Assembly (NCBI GenBank): GCA_964544305.1
Contig: CAZJAZ010000015.1
Span: 1 to 51,973 of the forward strand
Direction of reading: 5' to 3'
DNA: 51,973 nucleotides
Origin: JAFDWI01 sp964544305
GTDB taxonomy: Bacteria > Actinomycetota > Acidimicrobiia > Acidimicrobiales > Iamiaceae
Position 1 is the stretch's first letter. Every line of letters starts with the position of its first letter. The position numbers and the translations under genes are program-made. Positions 32,991-41,715 of the stretch are shown here, one piece after another. Below the pieces are notes generated by a model. That model was given only the letters and a program-made list of their open reading frames with translations, made no database searches and was not told the DNA's origin.

Positions 32991-33062
32991 GGGGTAAATG
33001 TACCCACGACGTAGCAATCGATAAATCCCCAAAACCCGATCGTTCTGAATGGATATCCGATC
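32991..33062. promoter_or_regulatory. divergent promoter region desaturase/lysR
   Basis: 72 nt between divergent starts. It contains ATCGAT (33018-33023) and the interrupted dyad GATCG (33038-33042)/CGATC (33058-33062), whose right arm touches the LysR ATG. LysR proteins classically bind such dyads between themselves and a divergent target. Specific binding is inferred. Confidence 0.4.
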
Positions 33063-34004
33063 ATGGATCATCGCACCGAGCTCCGCACCGTGGTTGAGCT
33101 CGCGCGTCTGGGCAACGCGCGTCGGACGGCCGAGTCGCTCGGTGTGTCCCAGTCGACGGTGAGCGAGGTCATCGCTCGACTCGAGCGCAGTTACGGCACC
33201 CGACTGTTCGACCGCGATCGGCGTGGGTCGCGGTCGACCGCCACCGGCACCCTAGTCGTCGATGCAGCGCGCAAATCGCTCGACATCCTCGACAATGTCG
33301 AACGCGAGGTCGGCTTGCTCGAGGGGTTCGAGCGCGGCGTCCTGTCCGTCGCCGCGCACCCCGAGATGGTTGAGACCCATCTCGTCCCGGCCGTCGCGTC
33401 TGTCCTTCGGGAGAGCGCCAACCTGCGGTGCCGCGTCCACAGCGGCACCCCCGAGTCGCTGCTCCAGAAGTTGCGGGACCAGCAGCTCGAGCTGTTCGTC
33501 GGCCTCGAGCCGGACGCACCCTGCGACGACGTGGACGTCGAGCCGATCGGGACCTACCACGCCGTCCCGTTCTGCCGGGCCGGCCATCCCCTCACCGAAG
33601 TCCCGCCCCAAGGTATCAGGGTCCTGCGCGAGTACCCCATTATCAGCACGCATGTGCCCCACTGGTACCTCGCACGCCGCAACGTCGGTCTGCGGATCGA
33701 GCGCGAGCTGGCTGACGAGATCGCCGCTCGGGGGAGGACCGTTCAGGTTGCTCACCTCACAACGATGACCTCCCTCGTTGCCGCGAGCGACTCACTGGGC
33801 TTCGCCGCAACCGCATCGATTCAACGCGGCATCGAAGACGGCTCGCTCGCCGTCCTCGGCGTGCCTGACGAGCAACGAGCGCTCCTCGCGCCAGCTCCGA
33901 TCGTGCTCGTGACGACGAAGGGCCGCGCGCTCCCGCCCGTCGCAAAGTCGGTTATCGCAGCGCTGCGATCAAACGCCACGACCATCGGAGGCCGTCTGTC
34001 GTGA
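33063..34004 (+). CDS. LysR family transcriptional regulator
   Basis: 313 residues. Winged helix-turn-helix at residues about 5-62 (LRTVVELARLGNARRTAESLGVSQSTVSEVIARLERSYGTRLFDRDRRGSRSTATG), then a periplasmic-binding-type effector domain (GVLSVAAHPEMVETHLVPAVASVLRE, QQLELFVGLEP, then a late VAASDSLGFAATASIQ segment). It sits 72 nt from the divergent desaturase gene, which it probably regulates. It marks the right end of the G+C-rich island; DNA past 34004 returns to ordinary composition. Confidence 0.93.
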   Translation: MDHRTELRTVVELARLGNARRTAESLGVSQSTVSEVIARLERSYGTRLFDRDRRGSRSTATGTLVVDAARKSLDILDNVEREVGLLEGFERGVLSVAAHPEMVETHLVPAVASVLRESANLRCRVHSGTPESLLQKLRDQQLELFVGLEPDAPCDDVDVEPIGTYHAVPFCRAGHPLTEVPPQGIRVLREYPIISTHVPHWYLARRNVGLRIERELADEIAARGRTVQVAHLTTMTSLVAASDSLGFAATASIQRGIEDGSLAVLGVPDEQRALLAPAPIVLVTTKGRALPPVAKSVIAALRSNATTIGGRLS

Positions 34005-34049
34005 CCATCACTTGAGCCGACGCGATCGTTGACTCTTGGAAGCGGACAC

Positions 34050-34085
34050 TTGACTTGAGCTGAACAAGCGTTCATACTACTGAAC
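34050..34085 (+). promoter_or_regulatory. tetR-ABC promoter and operator
   Basis: -35 TTGACT (34050-34055), 17-nt spacer and -10 CATACT (34073-34078); the ATG follows at 34088, so the mRNA is nearly leaderless. Overlapping it are three TGAAC half-sites: TGAAC-AAGC-GTTCA (34061-34074) and again TGAAC at 34081-34085, forming two dyads. This is the layout of TetR autoregulation. Confidence 0.6.
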
Positions 34086-34087
34086 GT

Positions 34088-34735
34088 ATGTTTACCACGG
34101 AATCCGAGATACCTGATGCGTCGGCAGTTGATGACCGCACGGCCTCCGCTCGCATCCGCGACGAAGCCATGGCCCTCTTCGCGGCCCATGGACCTGACGG
34201 CGTGCCGCTCAGGCGGATCGCGCAGGCAGCCGACGTTTCGGCCGCGCTCATCATCCATCACTTCGAATCCAAAGCCGGACTGATTGAAGCGGTCAACAAC
34301 CATGTCGCGAATGTGGTCACCGACCTCCTTGCACCGTTGCTTGAATCATCGGGTGATCCTGATGCGTTCTCGGGCGTTTCAGCAATGCTGCGTGATGCAT
34401 TTAACGCCAGCCCCCACTTGCTTGGATACCTTCGGCATCTACTGATTGATGGCGGTCCGCAAGCCGAGCAGCTTTTCGCGCAGTTGCAGCACGCAACGGT
34501 CGACGTCATCAATGAACTTCAATCCGCCGGGCTTGTGTGTTCGACCCACGACCCGGATCTGCTCGCTGCCTTTCTCATCGCGAACGATCTCGCGGTCGTG
34601 TTGCTGGGCGATCTCATCACCGCAACCACCAAAGTGAATCCGCTCAGTGACGGTCTCGATCAATGGAGTGTGCTCGTGCTTGATGTGTATGCGCGTGGGC
34701 TTTTCGTTCCACCAACCAAGGATGTTCCGTCATGA
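34088..34735 (+). CDS. TetR family transcriptional regulator of an ABC exporter
   Basis: 215 residues. HTH in ARIRDEAMALFAAHGPDGVPLRRIAQAADVSAALIIHHFESKAGLIEAV (about 21-70). The C-terminal helical domain probably senses a small molecule exported by the linked transporter. Stop and next start overlap (ATGA), so it is cotranslated with the ATPase gene. Likely represses the operon through the repeats at 34061-34085. Confidence 0.92.
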   Translation: MFTTESEIPDASAVDDRTASARIRDEAMALFAAHGPDGVPLRRIAQAADVSAALIIHHFESKAGLIEAVNNHVANVVTDLLAPLLESSGDPDAFSGVSAMLRDAFNASPHLLGYLRHLLIDGGPQAEQLFAQLQHATVDVINELQSAGLVCSTHDPDLLAAFLIANDLAVVLLGDLITATTKVNPLSDGLDQWSVLVLDVYARGLFVPPTKDVPS

Positions 34736-35643
34736 CCGATATTGCAATTGAGACGCACAACCTGACTCGACATTTTGGCAAACACCGTGGTATAGCCAAC
34801 GTGTCGCTGTCGGTTGAAGCCGGTGAAATATTTGGTTTCCTTGGACCAAACGGTGCCGGCAAATCGACCACGATTCGCCATCTGCTCGGGTTGATGCGAC
34901 CTGATTCGGGAACCGTACGCACGCTTGGGTTTGAACCTTGTCTCGACGAGGTCGAACTCGCGAAAAACGTTGGCTATCTGCCCGGCGAACTCGCGTTGAT
35001 TGACAACCTGACGGGCCGCACCCTGCTGGATCGTTTCGCGGGTCTGCGAGCTCTGACTGATCGTTCGTATCAAAACGAGCTTGTTGAACGATTCGACGTT
35101 GATCTCAACCGGCCGGTTGCCAAACTTTCGAAAGGCAATCGGCAAAAGATTGGCATTGTGGCGGCGTTCATGCACCGACCTCGACTTCTCGTTCTCGACG
35201 AGCCCACATCCGGTTTGGATCCGCTCCTCCAAGATGAGTTTGCCAACCTCATACGGTCCCATGCGGACGATGGGGCAACGGTGTTCTTGTCGTCGCATGA
35301 ACTTGACGAAGTGCAGCGCGTGGTCGATCGGCTCGCCATCATTCGTGCTGGTTCGATCGTGCTCACGGACACGATCACGGCGATGCGTCAGCGTGCGCCT
35401 CGACGTATCGAGCTTCGTTTTAGCTCGGCCCCCCAAGCAACTGCGTTTGACCGCATCGACGGAGTCACCGTCATCCACACCGACGCGCACACGATTGCGA
35501 TTTCGTTGACCGGGCCCATGGCGCCGGTGTTACAGCGTGCCGCCGAACTTGGTGTGATCGACCTCAACGCACCACCCACCGATCTCGACACACTGTTCTT
35601 GAGCTTCTACCACGATTCCACCAAGGAGCATCATGCCGCGTGA
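34732..35643 (+). CDS. ABC transporter ATP-binding protein (exporter type)
   Basis: 303 residues. Walker A GPNGAGKSTT (about 39-48), Q-loop-region LGLMRPDSGTVRTLGF, signature LSKGNRQK, Walker B LLVLDEPTSGLDP and switch His in SSHELDEVQR. It is of the CcmA/DrrA type that works with ABC-2 permeases, often for drug or lipid efflux. The C-terminal 80 residues are the usual extra domain. It overlaps the permease gene by 11 nt. Confidence 0.95.
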   Translation: MTDIAIETHNLTRHFGKHRGIANVSLSVEAGEIFGFLGPNGAGKSTTIRHLLGLMRPDSGTVRTLGFEPCLDEVELAKNVGYLPGELALIDNLTGRTLLDRFAGLRALTDRSYQNELVERFDVDLNRPVAKLSKGNRQKIGIVAAFMHRPRLLVLDEPTSGLDPLLQDEFANLIRSHADDGATVFLSSHELDEVQRVVDRLAIIRAGSIVLTDTITAMRQRAPRRIELRFSSAPQATAFDRIDGVTVIHTDAHTIAISLTGPMAPVLQRAAELGVIDLNAPPTDLDTLFLSFYHDSTKEHHAA

Positions 35644-36421
35644 TCTCACATTGCTCGACCTCGCCGAACGACGTCGTTCGCTCATTTTTTATCCACTTGG
35701 TTTGAGCGTTTACGCGCTTGTGATCGTTGCGATGTTCCCAACGTTTCGCAACGATTCGAGCCTCACCAAGCTCACCGAAGGAAACGACAAGATTTTGGCG
35801 CTCTTTGGAGCGTCCGGCCCACTGACCTCGCCAACAGGCTGGCTCAATGGCAATCTGTACGGGAACTTCGTGCCACTAATCGTGTTGCTCGTCACGATTG
35901 GATTTGGGGCGTCATCGCTTGCTGGCCAAAACGAGCGTGGAGTACTCGGGCTTGTCGCCACCCATCCCGTGTCGCGTCGCAACCTTGTGCTCGCCAGGAT
36001 CGTGTCGTTGGCGGTCCTCGCCACCCCGATCAGTCTTGCGACGTTGATCTGTGTGCTCATCGGACGTACTTTCGACGTAACCGTTGATTATGGCGCCCTG
36101 ATCGGCGTAAGCATTGCCGTGATCGGTCTTGGCGTGCTCTTTGGGACAATGGCGCTTGCGATTGGGGCACTGACCGGCACGCGTAGCACCGCTTTGGGAA
36201 TCACGTCAGGTATTGCTGCGCTTAGCTACCTCATTTCGTCGCTCGCACCCGCAATTACTTGGGTGCACTCGATCCGTTGGGTGTCACCGTTTTGGTGGGT
36301 GACGGGTGCGGGCCAACTGGCTACCGGCGTTGGGCTCGGTGACGCGCTTGCGCTCGCGGGATCCATCATCGCCTTTGGGGGTCTCGCAATTGTCGCCGCC
36401 CAACGCATGGACATTCGCTAA
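35633..36421 (+). CDS. ABC-2 type transporter permease
   Basis: 262 residues with about six hydrophobic segments: PLGLSVYALVIVAMF, FVPLIVLLVTIGFGASSLAG, IVSLAVLATPISLATLICVLIG, GALIGVSIAVIGLGVLFGTMALAIGALTG, TSGIAALSYLISSLAPAITW and GDALALAGSIIAFGGLAIVAAQ. It has an extracytoplasmic loop after the first helix (TFRNDSSLTKLTEGNDKILALFG). Partner of the ATPase upstream; the substrate is unknown. End of the tetR-ABC operon; the 135 nt up to ligA hold no visible feature. Confidence 0.88.
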   Translation: MPRDLTLLDLAERRRSLIFYPLGLSVYALVIVAMFPTFRNDSSLTKLTEGNDKILALFGASGPLTSPTGWLNGNLYGNFVPLIVLLVTIGFGASSLAGQNERGVLGLVATHPVSRRNLVLARIVSLAVLATPISLATLICVLIGRTFDVTVDYGALIGVSIAVIGLGVLFGTMALAIGALTGTRSTALGITSGIAALSYLISSLAPAITWVHSIRWVSPFWWVTGAGQLATGVGLGDALALAGSIIAFGGLAIVAAQRMDIR

Positions 36422-36556
36422 CGCCTTAATTGAACACCTGGCTGTTCGTTCGCTCCCCCGCTTCATCGAACGCTGGGACATTTGTCCGCTAGAGGCTGAC
36501 AGATCGCGTATCAGCACCACACTCAGCCACGAACTTTTTGTGAATGCAGCGGGCAA

Positions 36557-38593
36557 TCAGGTCGCGATACCGAGTAACTCGGCGAAAGCCTCAGGAGTCA
36601 AAACCGGCACGCCGAGCTGCTCGGCCTTGATCGCCTTCGACGTGCCGATCTCGTTCGTAACTAAGTACGTGGTCTTGGATGAAACGCTTCCCGCGGACCG
36701 ACCTCCGTTGGCCTCGATCAGCTCGTTCATCGCGTTGCGGTTGTGGCCCTCGAAGGGTCCCGACATCGCCCCGGACACCACGACGGTCATGCCGGCAAGG
36801 GGCAGCTCATCGGGGCTAGGTGCTGCCTCGCCGAAGTGTTCGTCACGGGTTTCGATACCGGCAGCAACCAGACGGTCGAGCAGATCGTTGAGTTCGGCAA
36901 GTTCTTCAATGATGATCGCCGCACGCACGTCTCCAATCCCTTCGACCTCGGCCAACTCGTCAACGGTGGCCGCCCGCACCGCAGCAAGTGTGCCGAAATG
37001 GCGGGCGATTCGTCGGCACATGCGACGGCCGGTCATGCGGATTCCAAGCGCGATGAGCTGACGGTCAAGCGGTTTGGCTTTCGCTGCCGCGATACTTGCG
37101 ATGACTTTCTCGGCCGAGAGTTGTCCCATGCGTTCCAGCCCGGCGAGCTGGTCAACACGCAGATCGTAAAGATCGGCGACATCGAGCGCAAGGCCCGCGT
37201 CAATGAGTTGTCCAACAAGCACGTCACCGAGACCTTCGATGTCGAGTGCGTCTCTGCTCGCGGCATAGACGAGAAGTTCCGACGCTCCACACGCTCGACC
37301 TCTCATACAACGCCACCGCTTTTGTGTGCGATCGATCTCCGATCCGCACCGCGGACACACGTCGGGGGAGATCCAAGCCACAGCATCAGCGTGTCGTTTA
37401 GCCAGCACCACCCCCTCAATTCGAGGAATCACATCTCCTGCACGTTTGATCAACACCGTGTCGCCGATGCGTACGTCAAGGCGCATGACCTCTTCGGGGT
37501 TGTGCAGTGTTGCGTAAGTCACGGTTGTCCCACCGACGAACACTGGTTCCAGTGTGGCACGAGGAACAAGCGCACCGGTGCGACCCGGGGTGATATCGAT
37601 GTCGAGCAACGTTGTCGTGCATTCTTCGGCCGGATACTTGAACGCAACTGCCCAGCGCGGGTGCGCCCCCGTCGCACCGGCCGCGTCTCGATCGGCTTGC
37701 GTGTCGGCCTTTGCGACCGCTCCGTCAATATCGAAGTCAAGCGTCGCTCGCACCTGTCCGATTGTGGAAATTGCAGCGATGATCTCGTCGACACTCTGGC
37801 AGCGCCCGTTGATCTCGACGAGCTTGCCAGCGGGGACAAAACCAAGATCGATGAGCCAACTCATTTGGGCAATGTGGCTGTCGTTTGGGGTGTCGGCACC
37901 AAGCAACGTGTACGGGGCAAACGTCATCGGTGTCAGATACTTGCGGTGGATAGCCCGAATCGAACCTGCCGCCGCGTTGCGGGCATTGACAAACGCCGGC
38001 TTGTGATCGGTTTCGACCCGAAGCTCGTTTGCCTGAGCGAACTGGTCCACGGTCATGAAACACTCACCACGCACCTCGAAGCTCACATCACCATCGACCC
38101 ACAGCGGCAACCCGACAACGTTGTCTTCGAACTGGGCGCTGACATCCTCACCCGCTTGTCCCCCACCTCGGGTCAATACGAGGGTGCGCTTTCCCCGCAC
38201 ATAGCGGGCCGCGATCGCGACCCCGTCGAGCTTGGGTTCGACGATCACGATCGGCTCTGGATCACCGGTGAGCTCGACAAGTCGTTCGAACCAGGAGCGA
38301 ACCTCGAGTTCGGTTGTGGCTTTAGCGAGCGAGAGCATCGGTGCCGAATGTGGAACATCACCGACGCCGGTGCCGGCCGCCACCTGATCGGTCCGTCCAG
38401 AATGCCAATCGGGGTTCGCCGACTCAGTCGCGCGGATGCGGGCTTCGAGCACGTCGTAATCAGCATCGGCCATGAGGATCGAACCGTCACCCGCGTAATA
38501 AGCGGCAGCCGCTTGGGCTAAATGTTCGACGGCCGCGTCAAAATCACTCCGATTGACAAACAATTCGGGTTTGGCGTTGCCCGGATCACTCAT
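36557..38593 (-). CDS. ligA: NAD-dependent DNA ligase
   Basis: 678 residues, usual size. Ia and adenylation domains with EPKLDGVAIA (nucleophile Lys121), OB fold, a four-Cys zinc finger (CPRCG then CMRGRAC), helix-hairpin-helix repeats (DALDIEGLGDVLVGQLI, LERMGQLSAEKVIASI, LAEVEGIGDVRAAIII) and a C-terminal BRCT domain (LAGMTVVVSGAMSGPFEGHNRNAMNELIEANGG). It seals nicks in replication and repair. Read from ATG at 38593, 132 nt after ribBA; the spacer contains dispersed repeat copy B. A second ligA elsewhere cannot be excluded. Confidence 0.96.
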   Translation of the reverse strand: MSDPGNAKPELFVNRSDFDAAVEHLAQAAAAYYAGDGSILMADADYDVLEARIRATESANPDWHSGRTDQVAAGTGVGDVPHSAPMLSLAKATTELEVRSWFERLVELTGDPEPIVIVEPKLDGVAIAARYVRGKRTLVLTRGGGQAGEDVSAQFEDNVVGLPLWVDGDVSFEVRGECFMTVDQFAQANELRVETDHKPAFVNARNAAAGSIRAIHRKYLTPMTFAPYTLLGADTPNDSHIAQMSWLIDLGFVPAGKLVEINGRCQSVDEIIAAISTIGQVRATLDFDIDGAVAKADTQADRDAAGATGAHPRWAVAFKYPAEECTTTLLDIDITPGRTGALVPRATLEPVFVGGTTVTYATLHNPEEVMRLDVRIGDTVLIKRAGDVIPRIEGVVLAKRHADAVAWISPDVCPRCGSEIDRTQKRWRCMRGRACGASELLVYAASRDALDIEGLGDVLVGQLIDAGLALDVADLYDLRVDQLAGLERMGQLSAEKVIASIAAAKAKPLDRQLIALGIRMTGRRMCRRIARHFGTLAAVRAATVDELAEVEGIGDVRAAIIIEELAELNDLLDRLVAAGIETRDEHFGEAAPSPDELPLAGMTVVVSGAMSGPFEGHNRNAMNELIEANGGRSAGSVSSKTTYLVTNEIGTSKAIKAEQLGVPVLTPEAFAELLGIAT

Positions 38594-38618
38594 AGGGCAC
38601 AGTCTCCCACTCCAGTGA

Positions 38619-38670
38619 TTTCGGGTGCGCTTTTGGCATCTCTGGGTGCCAATTTTGCACCCAAAACGCG
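38619..38670. repeat. dispersed palindromic repeat, copy B
   Basis: Shares with copy A (27015-27066) the left box TTTYGGGTGCG, TTTTGG, exactly 20 unrelated bases, and the right box GCACCCAAAACG followed by a base and G. Here an additional GGGTGC (38644-38649) in the middle can pair with GCACCC (38657-38662) to make an alternative small hairpin. It lies between ribBA and ligA. Confidence 0.75.
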
Positions 38671-38725
38671 ATTGGAGACACGGGTCCCAGCAGGGGCAAG
38701 GGCCAGGATCAAGCAGGGGCAGGGG

Positions 38726-40006
38726 CTAGAAGAAGTCGTCGAGCCCTTCAAGCAGATGCCCCATCCGCTCCTGTTTTGTTCGCAAGTAGCGGATGTTCTC
38801 CGGATTCGGAACCACCACGGAGGGCACTCGCTCCACAATGTCAAGCCCAAAACCTTCAAGCCCGCCATACTTTGACGGATTATTTGTGATCAGACGCATC
38901 GTGGTGATCCCAAGATCGACCAAGATCTGCGCACCAATCCCATACTCGCGGCTATCAACCGGAAGCCCAAGCGCCACATTCGCGTCAACCGTATCGACCC
39001 CCTGATCTTGCAAGTCATAGGCACGAATCTTGTGCCCAATCCCGATACCGCGTCCCTCATGGCCACGCAGGTACAACACCACCCCAAGGTCTTCCTCGGC
39101 CACCATGCGCATCGCCGCATCGAGTTGCACACCACAATCACAGCGCAACGAACCAAACACGTCACCGGTCAAACACTCAGAGTGGACACGAACCAACACA
39201 CCCTCTTCGCCTTGGACCGCACCGCGGACCATTGCGACGTGCTGTTCGCCATCGAGCATCGACTCGTAGACGTAGCAAGTGAAATCACCCCATTGGGTAG
39301 GAATGCGGGCTTCTGCAATGCGTTTGACCAGCTTCTCGTGTTGACGCCGATAGCGAATGAGCTGCGCAATGGAAACCATGGCAAGCCCATGTTCCGCCGC
39401 GAAATCTTTGAGCTCACCGGTGCGAGCCATGCCCATCTTCTTGTCGTCAACGATCTCGCACAAGATGCCTGCGGGATACAGGCCCGCCATGCGAGCCAAA
39501 TCAACGGTCGCCTCGGTATGTCCGGCCCGTTTGAGTACTCCACCCTCGCGCGCTTCAAGGGGCAGAATGTGACCGGGTCGCGCGAGATCTCCTGGCCGAG
39601 TAGACGGGTCCACCAATGCTTGGACCGTGGCCGCACGATCAAATGCAGAAATTCCCGTCGTCGTGCCGTGACGGAAGTCGACGCTCACCAAGAACGCGGT
39701 ACGTTGTGCCTCGGTGTTGTGATCAACCATCGGTTTGAGATCAAGTTCTTGCGCTCGTTCCGACGTGATCGACGCGCAAATAAATCCCGACGTGTGATGT
39801 AAAAAGAATGCAAGCTTTTCTGGCGTCACGTGCTGCGCCGCCATGATGAGATCGCCTTCGTTCTCACGATCTTCATCATCGACCACGACCACAATCTCGC
39901 CACGAGAAATCGCCGCCACCGCATCTTCAACCGACGAAAAACCCTCTGGAATATCGCGCTGCGCCCGAGATTGACCCCGGCGAATTGGCTGTGCTTCGTC
40001 AGTCAT
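38726..40006 (-). CDS. ribBA: bifunctional 3,4-dihydroxy-2-butanone 4-phosphate synthase / GTP cyclohydrolase II
   Basis: 426 residues, both first steps of riboflavin synthesis. The N-terminal half (to about residue 225) is DHBP synthase, with DDEDRENEGDLI and HTSGFICASI. The C-terminal half is GTP cyclohydrolase II, with zinc cysteines in SECLTGDVFGSLRCDCG and GHEGRGIGIGHKIRAYDLQDQG. The start ATG at 40006 overlaps the ribE stop. The end is followed by a short GC-rich direct-repeat stretch, then repeat copy B. Confidence 0.97.
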   Translation of the reverse strand: MTDEAQPIRRGQSRAQRDIPEGFSSVEDAVAAISRGEIVVVVDDEDRENEGDLIMAAQHVTPEKLAFFLHHTSGFICASITSERAQELDLKPMVDHNTEAQRTAFLVSVDFRHGTTTGISAFDRAATVQALVDPSTRPGDLARPGHILPLEAREGGVLKRAGHTEATVDLARMAGLYPAGILCEIVDDKKMGMARTGELKDFAAEHGLAMVSIAQLIRYRRQHEKLVKRIAEARIPTQWGDFTCYVYESMLDGEQHVAMVRGAVQGEEGVLVRVHSECLTGDVFGSLRCDCGVQLDAAMRMVAEEDLGVVLYLRGHEGRGIGIGHKIRAYDLQDQGVDTVDANVALGLPVDSREYGIGAQILVDLGITTMRLITNNPSKYGGLEGFGLDIVERVPSVVVPNPENIRYLRTKQERMGHLLEGLDDFF

Positions 40007-40596
40007 ACACCGGATCCTTGTTTCATGGTTGCACCGTAGGGGCTGGCGAGCGCTGCAACATATTTGGCCACGATATCGACCTCGATGTTCACGAGATCAC
40101 CGACCCGACGCTCACCGAGCGACGTGACCTGGGCGGTGTGGGGAATAATCGCAACCCCAAAACCATCGGATGAGCGCTCAGCCACAGTCAAACTCACCCC
40201 GTCAATCGTGATCGAACCCTTCTCAACAACATGGTTGAGTAAGTCATCGGCGAGCGTCACGAGCAAATCAGGAGCAGGACGCCTTACTGTCCCAACGCCA
40301 TCAATGTGACCTTGCACGATATGTCCCCCAAAGCGACCATTTGCAGCAAGTGGACGCTCTAAGTTCACCCGCGCACCGGGTTGCAGCCCTCCAAGGGACG
40401 TTCGCGTATACGTTTCATCAACGACATCTGCTTCAAAGAAAGTCTCAGTGAAATGAACCATCGTCAGACAGCATCCATTCAATGCAATTGACGCGCCGAT
40501 AAATGCATCGTTGAGCACGACGTCCGCCGCCACACGGATACGGCCGCCGTCTCGGCTGACGAACGTACCCGTCTCTTCAACAATTCCGGTGAACAT
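40003..40596 (-). CDS. ribE: riboflavin synthase, alpha chain
   Basis: Dismutation of lumazine to riboflavin, 197 residues. Two tandem lumazine-binding repeats: MFTGIVEETG, ALNGCCLTMV, YTRTSLGGLQPGARVNLERPL in the first; GGHIVQGHIDGVGTV, ITIDGVSLTV, IPHTAQVTSLGERRVGDLVNIEVD in the second. GAGG lies before the ATG. The 96 nt separating it from ribD have no riboswitch-like structure I can identify. Confidence 0.97.
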   Translation of the reverse strand: MFTGIVEETGTFVSRDGGRIRVAADVVLNDAFIGASIALNGCCLTMVHFTETFFEADVVDETYTRTSLGGLQPGARVNLERPLAANGRFGGHIVQGHIDGVGTVRRPAPDLLVTLADDLLNHVVEKGSITIDGVSLTVAERSSDGFGVAIIPHTAQVTSLGERRVGDLVNIEVDIVAKYVAALASPYGATMKQGSGV

Positions 40597-40692
40597 GAAA
40601 CCTCAATCAGCGTTGCGGTCGCGCGACGTGGCAAAGCTTCACGGTACTTGCTTTGCGGCATATCGACCCACCTGCACGTACTGTGGCACAAG

Positions 40693-41706
40693 TCATGCCA
40701 GTTGACCAGGTACCACATCAATACGAACGTCAGTCCCAAGTACGGTGACGGACTCGATACTCCCCCGCCACACATCCCTAATCGTTTGTGCACCACGACC
40801 CGCAAACAACCCTCGTGCATCGTCGCCGCCAAAGAACACCGGGGCGACATACAACACATAACGATTCACCAGTCCCTCGTGGTGAAACGCGTGGGCGACC
40901 GATGCACCTCCCTCAACAAGTACCTGCAACATATTCTGTTTACCGAGTTCATCAAGGAGCACCTGGAGCGAACCGTGGTGCTCTTGAGCGGGGAGAATCT
41001 TTGCTCCAGGCGGGATCGTCCCAAGCACGATGCGCGTCGGATCACCCCGAGGTGCTTCGACGTGGCGAACCGTAAGCGAAGGATTATCAAAACGAACCGT
41101 TCCGGCCCCAACAATGATCGCATCTGATTCAGCACGTAAACGATGTGCATCGGTGCGCGCGACAGGACCGGTAATCCACTGGCTTGACCCATCCAGTGCG
41201 GCCGTCGCCCCATCGAGAGACGCGGCCAGTTTGCACACAACAAAGGGGCGACCTGTGCGACGGTGATGTAAATACGGTTCAAGTGATTGTGCGATGGCAC
41301 GCTGGATTGGCGCAGGGGTGCTCGTCACGGTGATTCCTGCGGCTTCGAGCGCACGCATCCCGGCCCCGGCAACACGCTTATCGGGATCTTGAATCCCCAC
41401 CACAACGCGAGCCACACCAGCACGAATGAGCGCATCGGTACATGGCGGCGTTCGACCTACGTGACAACACGGCTCCAATGTCACATAGACGGTGGCCCCG
41501 TTCGCCGCTTCGCCTGCCGCGTCAAGCGCCATGATTTCCGCGTGCTTTCCGCCAACGGCTTGCGTTGCTCCTTCAAAAACTCGACCATCGGCCGCAACGA
41601 TCACGCAGCCGACCCAAGGATTTGGTGGACTCGTTGCCCGCTGGCTGGCACCTAGTTCGATCGCCCGTGTCATCCAAGGGTCAGTGTGTTGCTCGGTGAG
41701 GCCCAC
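40693..41706 (-). CDS. ribD: bifunctional diaminohydroxyphosphoribosylaminopyrimidine deaminase / 5-amino-6-(5-phosphoribosylamino)uracil reductase
   Basis: 337 residues. N-terminal deaminase with zinc site GKHAEIMAL and VTLEPCCHVGRTPPCTDAL; C-terminal reductase (VVCKLAASLDGATA, ITGPVARTDAHRLRAESDAIIVGAGTV, VLVEGGASVAHAF). Second and third steps of the pathway on the GTP side. Start GTG at 41706, 9 nt after rsmB. The gene set ribD-ribE-ribBA is contiguous; ribH is about 13 kb away. Confidence 0.96.
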   Translation of the reverse strand: MGLTEQHTDPWMTRAIELGASQRATSPPNPWVGCVIVAADGRVFEGATQAVGGKHAEIMALDAAGEAANGATVYVTLEPCCHVGRTPPCTDALIRAGVARVVVGIQDPDKRVAGAGMRALEAAGITVTSTPAPIQRAIAQSLEPYLHHRRTGRPFVVCKLAASLDGATAALDGSSQWITGPVARTDAHRLRAESDAIIVGAGTVRFDNPSLTVRHVEAPRGDPTRIVLGTIPPGAKILPAQEHHGSLQVLLDELGKQNMLQVLVEGGASVAHAFHHEGLVNRYVLYVAPVFFGGDDARGLFAGRGAQTIRDVWRGSIESVTVLGTDVRIDVVPGQLA

Positions 41707-41715
41707 GTCGTGACC

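Noticed and set aside
36743..38521. Long plus-strand frame opposite ligA (592 codons)
   Set aside because: It is the exact antisense of ligA, has no recognisable motifs, and ligA is a complete conserved gene. Open antisense frames are common at this base composition.
38689..38726. Short CAGGGGC direct repeats after ribBA
   Set aside because: Only partial, imperfect copies over about 40 nt. Not enough to claim a tandem repeat or a regulatory site.
40597..40692. Possible FMN riboswitch between ribD and ribE
   Set aside because: None of the conserved RFN blocks could be found on the minus strand; the same holds before ribD and ribBA.
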